Source: Allohoeflea poritis
Lineage (GTDB): Bacteria; Pseudomonadota; Alphaproteobacteria; Rhizobiales; Rhizobiaceae
NCBI RefSeq assembly: GCF_027889715.1
Contig: NZ_JAPJZH010000001.1
Coordinates: 1 to 64,000, forward strand
Length of the DNA: 64,000 bases
Direction of reading: 5' to 3'
The position numbers and the translations under genes are program-made. The number at the start of each line of letters is the position of its first letter. Position 1 is the first letter of the stretch. Under the pieces are notes generated by a model. That model was given only the letters and a program-made list of their open reading frames with translations. It was not told the DNA's origin and searched no databases. Below, piece by piece: positions 29,920-40,257 of the stretch.

Positions 29920-32196
29920 ATGACAATCGGCAGCACAATCTCCTCCGCGGACGGGTCATCATCCCCGCCGCCCGCCACAAAGGCTGATCGACGCAGATTG
30001 CTGGCTCTTCCGGGAGTCATCATCGTCGCAGGCGCGCTGGTCTGCGCGATCGTTTCCTTTGTGATTCTCATGGGACTGACGCCGATCGCGCCGCGCAACG
30101 AGGTGGTGCTGACGGCCGTCATTGTCAATCTGGTATTTGTGCTTGCGCTTATCGGCCTGATTGTGCGCGAAGTCGCCAATATCCTTGCGGCGCGCCGACG
30201 CGGCAGGGCCGCCTCGCGGCTCCATGTGCGCATCATCGGTCTCTTCAGCGTTGTCGCCATTCTGCCGGCGATCCTGGTCGCCATCGTCGCCAGCATAACG
30301 CTGGATATCGGTCTGGACCGCTGGTTTTCCCTGCGCACCAAGGAGATCGTCAATTCGTCGCTCAGCGTTGCCCAGGCCTATGTGAATGAAAACGCCCGGT
30401 ACCTGCAGGGCCAGACTGTATCGATGGCCAATGATCTCGATTCGGCACGAACGCTCTACAGCCTCGACCGGACCGGCTTCAACGTGCTTGTCACCCGACA
30501 GGCGATCGGGCGCGGGCTTCTGGCCGCGAGCGTTGTGCGGGAAAACGGCACCGTCATCGTCAAGGCCGACATCAAGACGGACAATCCATTGCCGAGTGTT
30601 CCGACGGGCGCTCTTGCGGCAGCGGCGCGTGGTGAAGCCGCGCTCATTCCACCCGGATCGACCAATCTGGTTGGTGCCGTGATCAAGCTGCAGAATATTC
30701 CGGATGCGTTTTTGTACACGATCCGCGCCGTCGATCCGAACGTCATCCGTTCCATGCGTCTGATGGAGGAAAACACGGAGGAATACCGCGCGCTGGAGGA
30801 AGACCGGGGGCCGATCCAGCTTGCTTTCGCCATTCTGTATCTGGGCTTCGCGCTGATCGTTCTGCTTTCCGCCATCTGGACCGCGATCGCGGTTGCCGAC
30901 CGCATTGTCCGCCCGATCCGGCAGTTGATCGGAGCCGCCGATGATGTCGCCACGGGCAATCTTGAAGTGAGTGTGCCGGTCAAGGCATCGGACGGGGATG
31001 TTGGTAATTTATCCAAAACTTTCAATAAAATGATCGAGGAACTTCGCGTTCAGCGTGATGAAATCATCTCCGCCAGGGACGAAATGGACGAGCGGCGCCG
31101 ATTCACTGAAGCCGTGCTGTCCGGGGTGACCGCCGGCGTGATCGGCGTGCATGACGACGGCTACATATCCATCGCGAACCGTTCGGCAGAAATCATGCTC
31201 GGGGTAGAGCCTAGCGGATTGGTCGGCAAGCAATTGTCGGATGTCGCCCCGGAAGTGGCCCCGGTGCTCGCCAGCGCGGCAATATGGCACCGCCAGGAGT
31301 ACCGCAGCCAGGTCACGGTCATGCGTAACGGTTCGGAACGCACGCTCAACGTCCAGGCAACGCAGGAGGGACCGCATCGCGGTCTGGAATCCTATGTCGT
31401 TACGCTCGACGACATAACCGATCTCGTGATTGCGCAAAGATCGACAGCCTGGGCCGAAGTGGCGCGGCGGATCGCCCATGAGATCAAGAACCCGCTGACG
31501 CCGATCCAGTTGTCGGCCGAGCGCATCAAGCGGCGCTATGGAAGGCAGATCGCAGATGACGACCGGGACGTGTTTGATCAGTGCACAGACACGATCGTCC
31601 GTCAGGTCGAGGATATTGGCCGGATGGTCGACGAGTTCTCGGCTTTTGCCCGCATGCCGAAGCCGGCAAAGGAAAAGCACGACCTGCGCGAGATACTGAA
31701 AGACGCGATCTTCCTTCGCGAAATGAGTCGCAATGACATCGAATTTGAACGCCAACTTGGCGATGAACCGCTGACGGGATTTTTCGATTCGCGCATGCTT
31801 GGACAGGCATTCGGCAACCTGATCAAGAACGCCACGGAGGCGATTGATGCCGTCGGAGCCGACCAGGAACGGCAGGGACACAAGATCCTTGTGCGTGCGA
31901 TGCATGTCGGTGACCAGTCGATCCAGGTCGATGTCATCGACAACGGTAAGGGACTCCCGGTGGAAAACCGCAACCGCATATTCGAACCGTATATGACCAT
32001 GCGGGAAAAGGGCACCGGCCTCGGTTTGGCCATTGTGAAGAAGATTATCGATGAACATGGCGGGGTGCTGGAGCTGCATGACGCGCCAGTGGAATTCGAT
32101 CCGGGCGGCGGTGCGATGATCAGCGTCATCCTGCCGGCTGACTCCGAAAAAAGCGGCTCAATTACGATGGGAGAAGTAAAGGCAGATGGCGTCTGA
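29920..32196 (+). CDS. ntrY: Sensor histidine kinase NtrY
   Basis: 758 residues. An N-terminal membrane region with about three helices before a periplasmic loop and one after it (about 25-330), then HAMP (RIVRPIRQLIGAADDVATGNLEVSVPV, about 328-355), PAS (about 385-490), the His-containing helix [25 protein letters not shown] (His near 520), and the ATPase domain ending GTGLGLAIVKKIIDEHGG. NtrY senses redox or nitrogen signals and phosphorylates NtrX. GGGGA ahead of the ATG is the ribosome site. It overlaps the ntrX start by 11 bases. Confidence 0.96.
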   Translation: MTIGSTISSADGSSSPPPATKADRRRLLALPGVIIVAGALVCAIVSFVILMGLTPIAPRNEVVLTAVIVNLVFVLALIGLIVREVANILAARRRGRAASRLHVRIIGLFSVVAILPAILVAIVASITLDIGLDRWFSLRTKEIVNSSLSVAQAYVNENARYLQGQTVSMANDLDSARTLYSLDRTGFNVLVTRQAIGRGLLAASVVRENGTVIVKADIKTDNPLPSVPTGALAAAARGEAALIPPGSTNLVGAVIKLQNIPDAFLYTIRAVDPNVIRSMRLMEENTEEYRALEEDRGPIQLAFAILYLGFALIVLLSAIWTAIAVADRIVRPIRQLIGAADDVATGNLEVSVPVKASDGDVGNLSKTFNKMIEELRVQRDEIISARDEMDERRRFTEAVLSGVTAGVIGVHDDGYISIANRSAEIMLGVEPSGLVGKQLSDVAPEVAPVLASAAIWHRQEYRSQVTVMRNGSERTLNVQATQEGPHRGLESYVVTLDDITDLVIAQRSTAWAEVARRIAHEIKNPLTPIQLSAERIKRRYGRQIADDDRDVFDQCTDTIVRQVEDIGRMVDEFSAFARMPKPAKEKHDLREILKDAIFLREMSRNDIEFERQLGDEPLTGFFDSRMLGQAFGNLIKNATEAIDAVGADQERQGHKILVRAMHVGDQSIQVDVIDNGKGLPVENRNRIFEPYMTMREKGTGLGLAIVKKIIDEHGGVLELHDAPVEFDPGGGAMISVILPADSEKSGSITMGEVKADGV

Positions 32197-33550
32197 CATA
32201 CTTGTTGTCGATGACGAGGAGGATATCCGGGAGCTTGTGTCGGGTATTCTGTCCGATGAGGGGCATGAGGCGCGCACCGCTGGCGACAGCGACAGCGCGC
32301 TGCGGGCCATAGCCGAACGTGTTCCGCGTCTCGTTTTTCTGGATATATGGCTGCAGGGGAGCCGTCTTGACGGTCTCGCGCTGCTGGACGAGATCAAGGC
32401 GCGGCACCCGCATCTGCCGGTGGTCATGATCTCGGGCCACGGAAACATCGAAACGGCGGTGTCGGCGATACGGCGCGGCGCCTACGATTTCATTGAAAAG
32501 CCCTTCAAGGCTGACCGGCTTGTTCTGGTCGCCGAACGGGCGCTCGAAACGTCCAATCTGAAACGGGAGGTCGACGAGCTGAAACGCCGTTCCGGCGATC
32601 CGGTCGATTTGACCGGGACATCCGTCGCAATATCACAGTTGCGGCAGCTTATCGAAAAGGTGTCGCCGACGAACAGCCGCGTGATGATCCTCGGCCCGTC
32701 CGGTTCCGGCAAGGAACTCGTGGCACGGCTGATCCATCGGCATTCGACACGCAAGGACGGTCCGTTCGTTGCGCTCAATGCCGCCGCGATCACGCCTGAG
32801 CGCATGGAAATTGCGCTGTTCGGCACGGAAACCGCAAACGGTCAGGAGCGCAAGGTCGGCGCCCTGGAAGAGGCGCATGGCGGCATACTTTATCTGGATG
32901 AGATCGCCGATATGCCGAAGGGCACGCAAAACAAGATCCTGCGGGTTCTGGTCGATCAGCAGTTCGAACGGGTCGGCGGCTCGAAACGGGTAAGCGTCGA
33001 CATCCGGGTCGTATCCTCGACCTCGCGCAATCTCGAGCATCTGATCGGGGAGGGCAATTTCCGCGAGGACCTCTATCACCGGCTTGCGGTGGTGCCGGTG
33101 CGCGTGCCTTCGCTGGCGGAACGGCGCGAAGACATACCGTTTCTGGTCGACCAGTTCATGAAGCAGATCAGCGAGCAAGTCGGCATTAAGGTCCGTCCCA
33201 TCAGCGACGATGCCATGGCCGTGCTTCAGGCGCATGACTGGCCGGGCAATATCCGGCAGCTTCGAAACAATATCGAGCGGCTGATGATCCTGACACGCAA
33301 CGATGGCGGCGGCGGGGCAATCACGGCCGATATGCTGCCGAAGGAAATCGGTGAAATGCTGCCGAATGTTTCCGGCGAGGACGAAAACCACGTGATGACG
33401 TTGCCATTGCGCGAGGCGCGGGAGCTTTTCGAGCGCGAATATCTCGTCGCGCAGATCAACCGGTTCGGCGGCAATATATCGAAAACGGCGGAATTCGTCG
33501 GGATGGAACGGTCCGCTTTGCATAGAAAGCTGAAAACGCTTGGTCTATAA
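32186..33550 (+). CDS. ntrX: Response regulator NtrX
   Basis: 454 residues: receiver domain (phospho-Asp in RLVFLDIWLQGSRLDG), an AAA+ domain with Walker A LGPSGSGKE and Walker B GGILYLDEIAD, and a Fis-like helix-turn-helix at the end (GNISKTAEFVGMERSALHRKLKTL). The position of the GAFTGA loop reads GTETANGQERKVGALEE, so the sigma-54 contact motif is missing. This is known for alphaproteobacterial NtrX, which acts on sigma-70 promoters, and is not a mutation. It overlaps ntrY and is followed 39 bases later by trkA. Confidence 0.96.
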   Translation: MASDILVVDDEEDIRELVSGILSDEGHEARTAGDSDSALRAIAERVPRLVFLDIWLQGSRLDGLALLDEIKARHPHLPVVMISGHGNIETAVSAIRRGAYDFIEKPFKADRLVLVAERALETSNLKREVDELKRRSGDPVDLTGTSVAISQLRQLIEKVSPTNSRVMILGPSGSGKELVARLIHRHSTRKDGPFVALNAAAITPERMEIALFGTETANGQERKVGALEEAHGGILYLDEIADMPKGTQNKILRVLVDQQFERVGGSKRVSVDIRVVSSTSRNLEHLIGEGNFREDLYHRLAVVPVRVPSLAERREDIPFLVDQFMKQISEQVGIKVRPISDDAMAVLQAHDWPGNIRQLRNNIERLMILTRNDGGGGAITADMLPKEIGEMLPNVSGEDENHVMTLPLREARELFEREYLVAQINRFGGNISKTAEFVGMERSALHRKLKTLGL

Positions 33551-33589
33551 GATTCGCAAGGGACGAATACTTACCAAGGACCGAACGGC

Positions 33590-34966
33590 ATGAAGGTCAT
33601 CATCTGCGGGGCAGGGCGGGTCGGTTACGGCATCGCCGAGCGCCTTTCCACAGAAGACAATGATGTTTCGGTTATCGATACCTCGCCGCCCCTGATTCAC
33701 GCCATTCGCGAGTCGCTGGATGTGCGCGGCTATGTGGGTCATGGCGCGCATCCGGAAGTGTTGGCGCAGGCCGGCGCTGACCAGGCTGACATGATCATCG
33801 CCGTCACCCTCTACGATGAAATCAACATGGTGGCCTGTCAGGTGGCGCATTCCTTGTTCAATGTGCCGACCAAGATCGCCCGCATCCGGGCGCAGAGCTA
33901 TCTCGCCTCGCACTATTCTGACCTGTTTTCGCGCGAGCACATGCCGATCGACGTCATCATCTCGCCGGAGATCGAGGTCGGGCAGATGGTGCTGCGGCGG
34001 ATTGCGCTCCCCGGAGCCAATGACGCCGTGCGGTTCTCGGACGATTCAATCACCATGGTTGCGATCGAGTGCCTGGAAGACTGTCCGGTGGTGAACACTC
34101 CGCTCGAACAGCTCAGCGATCTGTTCCCGGACCTTACCGCGACGGTGGTCGGCGTCTGGCGTGACGGCAATCTGATTGTGCCGCACTCGTCCGATCAATT
34201 GATCACCGGAGATCTGGCATTCGTCATATGCGACCGCAACCATGTTCGGCGTACCCTCGGCCTGTTCGGCCATGAGGAGCCAGAAGCGACCCGTATCGTC
34301 ATTTCAGGCGGCGGCAATATCGGTTACTTCGTCGCCAAGACCATCGAGGAGCGGCAGCCGCGCACCAAGGTCAAGATTATCGAGTACGATCGCGACAGGG
34401 CCGTCACCATCGCCGATGAACTCAGCCGCACCGTCGTGCTCAACGGCTCTTCGCTGGATCAGCAGATTCTTGTGGAGGCGGACATTCAGGACGCAGACCT
34501 GATGGTCGCGCTGACCAATGACGACCAGGTCAATATTCTTTCCAGCGTCATGGCCAAACGGCTGGGCTGCAAGGCGAACCTGACGCTCATCAACAGCCCC
34601 GCGTTTCTGGATTTCACCAAGACCCTCGGTATCGACGCTTCGGTCAATCCGCGGGCGGTGACGATTTCCCGTATTCTGCAGCATGTGCGGCGTGGACGCA
34701 TCCTTGCGGTGCACAGTGTTCAGCAGGGCGCGGCCGAGGTCATCGAGGCCGAAGCACTGGAGACCTCGCCGATTGTCGGCACGGAGCTGAGGGATCTCGA
34801 TCTGCCGCACGGCATCCGGCTGGGCGCGCTGTATCGCGACGGAACCGTCATGCGTCCGGACGGCGACAGCAAGATCAAGACCGGCGACCGTGTCGTGCTG
34901 CTTGCAAAGGCGGATTCCGTGCGTCACGTCGAGCAATTGTTCCGCGTCAGCCTGGAATTCTTTTAG
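33590..34966 (+). CDS. trkA: Trk potassium uptake regulator TrkA
   Basis: A 458-residue cytosolic NAD-binding protein with two RCK_N/RCK_C pairs: the first nucleotide fold starts at MKVIICGAGRVGYGIAERLS, the second near residue 233 (RIVISGGGNIGYFVAKTIEER). It gates the TrkH channel as a peripheral ring. Its position behind ntrX is conserved in rhizobia. The trkH start is 5 bases downstream, so the regulator and channel are made together. Confidence 0.96.
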   Translation: MKVIICGAGRVGYGIAERLSTEDNDVSVIDTSPPLIHAIRESLDVRGYVGHGAHPEVLAQAGADQADMIIAVTLYDEINMVACQVAHSLFNVPTKIARIRAQSYLASHYSDLFSREHMPIDVIISPEIEVGQMVLRRIALPGANDAVRFSDDSITMVAIECLEDCPVVNTPLEQLSDLFPDLTATVVGVWRDGNLIVPHSSDQLITGDLAFVICDRNHVRRTLGLFGHEEPEATRIVISGGGNIGYFVAKTIEERQPRTKVKIIEYDRDRAVTIADELSRTVVLNGSSLDQQILVEADIQDADLMVALTNDDQVNILSSVMAKRLGCKANLTLINSPAFLDFTKTLGIDASVNPRAVTISRILQHVRRGRILAVHSVQQGAAEVIEAEALETSPIVGTELRDLDLPHGIRLGALYRDGTVMRPDGDSKIKTGDRVVLLAKADSVRHVEQLFRVSLEFF

Positions 34967-34971
34967 TCGCC

Positions 34972-36447
34972 ATGGCGGGGGCGCTGTTCCTGATAACAAT
35001 GGCGGTTTCCGGACTGCTTGCACTGCTGGTACCGGCAATCCTCGTGGCCGCGGCGCATTCGGAAGTCGCCCTGGCGACCGATATGCTGCTTTTATTTGCC
35101 GTGGGCAGCTTTGTGGCCGTTGCCGTCATCACGGCGCTGTCTGGCAGGGTTAAGAAGACGGAACGCGCCTTTACCTATCTGGCGCTGGTCGGCGTGTGGG
35201 CCGTGACGCCGCTGATCGGCGGCTTGTTCTACGTTGTCCTTGCGGAACTTCCTTTCCTGCCGGCCTGGTTCGAGGCCGTTGGCGCGCTAACGACATCCGG
35301 CGCATCTGTCATCATCCGGGAGAACGCACCGGCCGGTCTTTTGTTCTGGCGCAGCTCCACGGAATGGTATGGCGGATTTCTGGCGCTTGCCTCGATTGTC
35401 CACGTGCTGGCCCCGGCTGGCTTCGGCGGGTTGCAGACCACGGGAAGCCGCATGTTGAGCGCCAGTCCCGATCACGGGCTGTTCCGGCTGGAAACCTACA
35501 GCGCGCTGGCGCTTCAATACGCGCTGATCACGGGGTTGGTTTTCTTCGGATTGATGGTGTTCGGCGTTACGCCGCTGAACGCAATGATGCTGAGCATGAT
35601 TTCCGCTGCGACGGGCGGGTTCCTGCCCTTTGCCGGACCTCTTGAAGAGAATATCGGCCGGGGAGCGGCGATGATCATGGCACTTGGCCTGTGTCTGGGG
35701 ACGATGAGCGTCTTCTGGCGCCGCAACATCTTGCGAAGACCTGCGCGGATATTCCAGAACAATCTGGAGGCGGTTATCGTCGTCGGCGTTATTGTAGCGC
35801 TTTCGGTTGCCTATGCGGCACGGATCCTGGAGGTTTCCGGCGGGAGCATCCGCGAAGGCCTGCTTGCGGCGCTGCAAGAGGGTTTCTTCACCGCGTCTTC
35901 GCTGATTGCAACGAGCGGAATCGAGACGCGTCCGGGCGTTATCGCACTGCTGCCCGGTATCGTGGTGCTGGCAATCATCTTTGTCGGGGCGGGGGTCTAT
36001 TCGACATCCGGCGGCGTGAAGGTTTTCCGTATCGGCGCCATGTGGGTCTATACAATCGCCGAGCTCAACCGGCTGATCTATCCCAACAGCGTCGACCGTC
36101 ACCGTTTCGGTGATCTTCTGATCGACCGCCGATCGATGCAGGCCATCTGGACCTATTTCATCATCGCGGTGCTGGTCGTCGGCACGGGCGCCATGCTGCT
36201 CGCGCTGACCGCTACCGGTTTCGAGGCCGCAATTGTCATGTCTGTCTCTTTCTTCTCAAACGCCAGCCCGGTCTATGATGCGCTGAGGCCGCTTGCGAGC
36301 GATGCGACGCTGCATGACTGGCCGACATTTCAGGCGCTGCCGCATGAGGTGACTTATGTGATTTCAATCCTGCTTATGACCATCGGCCGATTGGAGGTGC
36401 TTGTCATATTTGCGGTTCTGAATGTGCGCTACTGGTACAACCGATAG
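34972..36447 (+). CDS. trkH: Trk-type potassium channel subunit TrkH
   Basis: 491 residues with about ten hydrophobic helices and four pore-loop repeats, for example ALTTSGASVII (about 103-113), SAATGGFLPFAG and SLIATSGIETRPG, whose TxG cores form the selectivity filter in this family. It imports potassium together with TrkA. It directly follows trkA. The 198-base gap after it contains the hfq promoter; no clear terminator is visible behind trkH. Confidence 0.95.
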   Translation: MAGALFLITMAVSGLLALLVPAILVAAAHSEVALATDMLLLFAVGSFVAVAVITALSGRVKKTERAFTYLALVGVWAVTPLIGGLFYVVLAELPFLPAWFEAVGALTTSGASVIIRENAPAGLLFWRSSTEWYGGFLALASIVHVLAPAGFGGLQTTGSRMLSASPDHGLFRLETYSALALQYALITGLVFFGLMVFGVTPLNAMMLSMISAATGGFLPFAGPLEENIGRGAAMIMALGLCLGTMSVFWRRNILRRPARIFQNNLEAVIVVGVIVALSVAYAARILEVSGGSIREGLLAALQEGFFTASSLIATSGIETRPGVIALLPGIVVLAIIFVGAGVYSTSGGVKVFRIGAMWVYTIAELNRLIYPNSVDRHRFGDLLIDRRSMQAIWTYFIIAVLVVGTGAMLLALTATGFEAAIVMSVSFFSNASPVYDALRPLASDATLHDWPTFQALPHEVTYVISILLMTIGRLEVLVIFAVLNVRYWYNR

Positions 36448-36645
36448 AGGGGCGGGTTACGTATGTTCAACCATAGCGGAACGCGGACCGTTTTTAAGAT
36501 TGCGGATTAGTTGTTGATTTGATAACCAACAAAGTGGTGTGTACTCGGAAGACAGCTTGCTGCTATGAAAATCTAGCCCCGCAATGGAGTTCAGGTACAG
36601 CCGTACAAGAAGAAAAAACCGGTAAGGACAAGGAAAACTGGCGCG
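36448..36645. promoter_or_regulatory. Upstream region of hfq
   Basis: An AT-richer 198-base gap. A dyad TTGTTG (36511-36516) ... CAACAA (36527-36532) is the only clear symmetry. A GGACAAGGA stretch about 15 bases before hfq provides the ribosome site. The small open frames here have no recognisable family. Confidence 0.35.
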
Positions 36646-36894
36646 ATGGCGGAGCGTTCTCAGAATCTGCAGGACCAATTTCTCAATACTGTCAGAAAAC
36701 AAAAGGTACCGCTTACGATATTCCTTATCAACGGTGTCAAACTGACGGGCGTGGTCACATCTTTTGACAATTTCTGTGTTCTGCTGCGCCGTGATGGCCA
36801 CTCGCAGCTTGTCTACAAGCACGCGATTTCGACGATAATGCCAGGCCAGCCTATACAGATGTTTGAAGGCGAAGAAGCGAGCCGTGAAGGCTGA
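36646..36894 (+). CDS. hfq: RNA chaperone Hfq
   Basis: 82 residues, the compact alphaproteobacterial form. The Sm1 motif [29 protein letters not shown] and the Sm2 motif [10 protein letters not shown] (the YKHA signature) are intact, and there is only a short acidic tail (EGEEASREG). It forms a hexamer that pairs small RNAs with mRNAs. The stop codon lies inside the start region of hflX, the usual hfq-hflX arrangement. Confidence 0.98.
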   Translation: MAERSQNLQDQFLNTVRKQKVPLTIFLINGVKLTGVVTSFDNFCVLLRRDGHSQLVYKHAISTIMPGQPIQMFEGEEASREG

Positions 36895-38263
36895 TCAAAG
36901 CAGACACGAAGCCGGCATAGGAAACAACCAGACGGACACGGACGGGCGAGGGGACGCAACCCGCGTGCTTGTCATCGTGCCGGTTTTGAAATCCGCCACA
37001 TCCGCATCCTCCGGCGATCAGGCCGCACGTCTGTCGAGGCCCGGTGAAACGCGGCTGGCTGAAGCCGTCGGCTTGGCCGAGGCGATCGAGCTCGAGGTCG
37101 TGCATGCCGACACCGTGTTGCTGAACGCGGTGCGGCCGGCGACACTGATCGGTTCCGGCAAGGTCGACGAGATTGCCGGGCTCGTGGTCAGTCTCGATGC
37201 CGGTCTTGTCATTGTCGACCACCCGCTCTCGCCAGTGCAGCAGCGCAACCTGGAAAAGGCTTGGAAAGCCAAGGTCATCGACCGAACCGGCCTAATTCTT
37301 GAAATCTTCGGACGGCGTGCCTCCACGAAGGAAGGTGTGCTGCAAGTTCAGCTTGCCCATCTGAATTACCAGAAAGGCCGGCTTGTGCGCAGCTGGACCC
37401 ACCTCGAGCGCCAGCGCGGCGGCGCCGGCTTCATGGGCGGCCCCGGCGAAACGCAGATCGAGGCCGACCGCCGCATACTCCAGGACAAGATCGTGCGGCT
37501 TGAACGCGAGCTGGAGCAGGTGAGGCGGACCCGGCATCTGCACCGCGCCAAGCGGAAGAAGGTGCCGCATCCGGTCGTCGCCCTCGTCGGTTATACGAAT
37601 GCCGGCAAATCAACCCTGTTCAACAAGATCACCGGCGCCGATGTCCTTGCCGAGGACATGCTGTTCGCAACGCTCGATCCGACGCTGCGTCGCATGACGC
37701 TGCCGCACGGACGCATGGTGATCCTGTCCGATACGGTCGGCTTCATCTCCGACCTGCCCACGCATCTTGTGGCGGCCTTCAGGGCAACGCTGGAGGAGGT
37801 TCTGGAAGCGGATCTGATCCTGCATGTGCGCGACATGTCCGATCCGGACAACCAGGCGCATTGTGCGGATGTGCTGCGCATCCTCGATGAACTTGGAGTC
37901 AATACGCCGGGTTCGCGATCCACGGAGATCATCGAGGTGTGGAACAAGATCGATCTTCTTCCGACAGAATCGGCCCAGGACATGACCGGCAAATCCGCCG
38001 CCTCGGACCACGTCGCGGCCGTTTCGGCGATGACGGGCGAGGGGATCGATGGCCTGCTCGCGCTGATCGAGGAAACACTGTCCGGTACGCTGTTAAGCGA
38101 GACCGTGGTGTTGCGTCCGCGCGAACTGTCGCACATGGCGTGGCTTTACGATCACGCCAGTGTCCTTGACCGGCAGGACCGGGAAGACGGCAGCGTGGCA
38201 TTGGACCTTGAGATCACCCAGCACGAAATGGCGGAATTCGAACGTCGCAGGATTGCCGGTTGA
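36884..38263 (+). CDS. hflX: Ribosome-associated GTPase HflX
   Basis: About 459 residues. An N-terminal HflX domain ([14 protein letters not shown], about 85-98), a coiled coil rich in Arg/Glu with [19 protein letters not shown] (about 185-203), then the G domain: G1 GYTNAGKST (about 236), G3 DTVGF, G4 NKID, G5 SAMTGEG. HflX rescues stalled ribosomes under stress. The start is uncertain: GTG at 36884 (used) or TTG at 36863, both inside the end of hfq. It ends 10 bases from the convergent mazG. Confidence 0.94.
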   Translation: MKADQSRHEAGIGNNQTDTDGRGDATRVLVIVPVLKSATSASSGDQAARLSRPGETRLAEAVGLAEAIELEVVHADTVLLNAVRPATLIGSGKVDEIAGLVVSLDAGLVIVDHPLSPVQQRNLEKAWKAKVIDRTGLILEIFGRRASTKEGVLQVQLAHLNYQKGRLVRSWTHLERQRGGAGFMGGPGETQIEADRRILQDKIVRLERELEQVRRTRHLHRAKRKKVPHPVVALVGYTNAGKSTLFNKITGADVLAEDMLFATLDPTLRRMTLPHGRMVILSDTVGFISDLPTHLVAAFRATLEEVLEADLILHVRDMSDPDNQAHCADVLRILDELGVNTPGSRSTEIIEVWNKIDLLPTESAQDMTGKSAASDHVAAVSAMTGEGIDGLLALIEETLSGTLLSETVVLRPRELSHMAWLYDHASVLDRQDREDGSVALDLEITQHEMAEFERRRIAG

Positions 38264-38273
38264 GGGGCAGGAC

Positions 38274-39095
38274 TCAATCGTGAGCCTTTGCCTCGCCCCA
38301 TAACGCTTCCATGCGTTCAAGCGTAGCACCCTCAAGATCTTCACCGGCCTCGGCAAGACCCTTTTCGATGTAGGAAAAGCGCCGCCGGAATTTCGCGTTG
38401 GTTGCGCGCAGCGCCATTTCCGGATCGACATCGACATGGCGTCCGAGATTGACCAGCGCGAAAACAAGGTCGCCGAACTCGTCGCTGACCTTGTCCCGTT
38501 CACCTTTCGCCAGGGCGGTTCTCAACTCGGCGATTTCTTCTTCGATCTTGTCGAGTACAGGCGCTGCCTCGCTCCAGTCGAAGCCGACCCTGGCGGCCTT
38601 GTGCTGCAGCTTGATCGCTTCGGAGAGCGCGGGCAGGGCACGCGGCACGCTGCCCAGCAGGCCGGCCGCCTCGCCCTCTTCCTTACCGCTCTGGCGGCGC
38701 CGTTCGGCGCGCTCTTCTTTTTCGGCGGCCTTGATCTCTTCCCATTGGACCTTGACGCCGTCCGGCGTGTCGGCGGCCGAGACCGCGAAGACGTGCGGGT
38801 GACGCCGGATCATCTTGCGCGTGATGGCCTGGACAACATCGCCGAAATCGAACGCCTTGCGCTCCTCGGCCATGCGCGCGTGAAAAACGACCTGCAACAG
38901 CAGATCGCCGAGTTCGTCGCACAGATCGTCGAGGTCGCCGCGTTCGATTGCGTCGGCCACTTCGTAGGCTTCCTCGATCGTGTAAGGCTTGATCGACTGG
39001 AAATCCTGCTCGACGTCCCAGGGGCAGCCGGTTTCCGGATCGCGTAGCGCGGCCATGATTTCGATCAGACGGGAGATATTGCGTGATGGTTCCAT
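38274..39095 (-). CDS. mazG: Nucleoside triphosphate pyrophosphohydrolase MazG
   Basis: About 273 residues with two MazG-fold repeats, the first holding CPWDVEQDFQSIKPYTIEEAYEVADAIE and the metal-binding ELGDLLLQVVFHARMAEE, the second EIEEEIAELRTALAK ... DEFGDLVFALVNLGRH. It hydrolyses NTPs to NMPs and limits non-canonical nucleotides and (p)ppGpp. An internal acidic/basic stretch (KAAEKEERAERRRQSGKEEGEA) lies between the repeats. ATG at 39095 is chosen because the conserved sequence starts there. Confidence 0.95.
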   Translation of the reverse strand: MEPSRNISRLIEIMAALRDPETGCPWDVEQDFQSIKPYTIEEAYEVADAIERGDLDDLCDELGDLLLQVVFHARMAEERKAFDFGDVVQAITRKMIRRHPHVFAVSAADTPDGVKVQWEEIKAAEKEERAERRRQSGKEEGEAAGLLGSVPRALPALSEAIKLQHKAARVGFDWSEAAPVLDKIEEEIAELRTALAKGERDKVSDEFGDLVFALVNLGRHVDVDPEMALRATNAKFRRRFSYIEKGLAEAGEDLEGATLERMEALWGEAKAHD

Positions 39096-39268
39096 GGCGG
39101 CATCTTTAACGGAACGGTCCGGGCAAGGACAGCGGTAAGCGGGAAGTGACTGACAATCCACAGACGCGGAGCGGTCATTGCGTGTGGTTCGCTCGGATGC
39201 ACCAACAAAGATCGCATAAGATAGATTATGGAACTAATTGATATAGGCTGATACTGTGATTTGCGGGC

Positions 39269-40237
39269 CTAGTGCTGCGCGAGCCAGTCGCCAAGACGCT
39301 GCATGACGCCTTCGTCGAGCACGATGCCGAAATGATCGAGGCCGTCGATCACCTGGACCTGTTTGTCCAGTCTGCTGAACAACGGCACAAAGGCTTCGGC
39401 GTTCAGCGCTTCGTCATCGCTTCCCACAAAGACGATGGATTCGCCAGGCAGTCCTGCGACGTCTTTTTCAAAGTCGCGGTTGAGCGCAAAATTCGTCATC
39501 AGCCGCCAGGAATATCCAAGCGTCTCGGTGCCGTCGCGATATGGTTCCGGCAGATTGAAGCGGATCGTCTCGAGACCGTCGAGCGCGTGGATGCCGACAG
39601 TGTTCAGCATCGACAGTCCTATGATTCGCGGCAGCGAAATGTGCGCCCAGCCGGAATCGGTTTCCGGTATTGTCGGCGCGTCGGGTCCGAGAAACGGTGC
39701 AAGACCGAAGAAGCAATAAATCAGCGAACCGTATTCGCCGGATGCGTAGCGCATGGCAAGCGCGCCGCCGGATGAATGACCGCCGATACAGATCCGGGCG
39801 TCGGGATTTTCCTGAAGGATCAGCGCCGCCACTTCGTCGATATCGTCCTCGAGCTGGCCGATATAGTCAATGTCGCCGCGTCTGTTGCCGGAGCCGAGAT
39901 GACCGCGCACATTCGGCACATAGACATCCCCAATGCCAGTTGACGCCAGATAGTCGGCGAGAGGCGCCAGATAGGCGCCATGGTAGCCGGATCCGTGCAG
40001 GAGGATCACCTTCAGATTGCTGTCCGACGGATAATGCGCGAAGGAAAGCGCCTGCCCGTCTCGCGTTTCGAAGGTCTGCAACGGCGTCGGCTCGACGGTA
40101 TTATCGGATGAAATCAGCCGTTCGAAATTCAGGCTGCCGGCACTGCCAACTTCCGGTCTTATCAGTGTAAGCGAAAGCGCCACCGCCAGGTAGATGACCG
40201 GAATTGCAAGTATAGGCAGCCAGAATTTCCAATGCAT
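39269..40237 (-). CDS. Membrane-anchored or exported alpha/beta hydrolase
   Basis: 322 residues. An N-terminal hydrophobic helix (about 4-24) without a clear cleavage site suggests a membrane anchor. The alpha/beta hydrolase body has the oxyanion loop LLHGSGYHGAY (about 79-89), the nucleophile elbow GGHSSGGALA (about 153-162), an acid candidate in VGSDDEAL and the catalytic His in GLDHFGIV. It resembles monoglyceride-lipase or lysophospholipase-like hydrolases; the substrate is unknown. It is followed on the same strand, 20 bases upstream, by the YbaK-like gene. Confidence 0.8.
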   Translation of the reverse strand: MHWKFWLPILAIPVIYLAVALSLTLIRPEVGSAGSLNFERLISSDNTVEPTPLQTFETRDGQALSFAHYPSDSNLKVILLHGSGYHGAYLAPLADYLASTGIGDVYVPNVRGHLGSGNRRGDIDYIGQLEDDIDEVAALILQENPDARICIGGHSSGGALAMRYASGEYGSLIYCFFGLAPFLGPDAPTIPETDSGWAHISLPRIIGLSMLNTVGIHALDGLETIRFNLPEPYRDGTETLGYSWRLMTNFALNRDFEKDVAGLPGESIVFVGSDDEALNAEAFVPLFSRLDKQVQVIDGLDHFGIVLDEGVMQRLGDWLAQH

Positions 40238-40257
40238 GGCGAGAGCGTCCCGGGCGG

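Noticed and set aside
36519-36767. Plus-strand frame overlapping the start of hfq
   Set aside because: Overlaps hfq in another frame, has no family and no good ribosome site.
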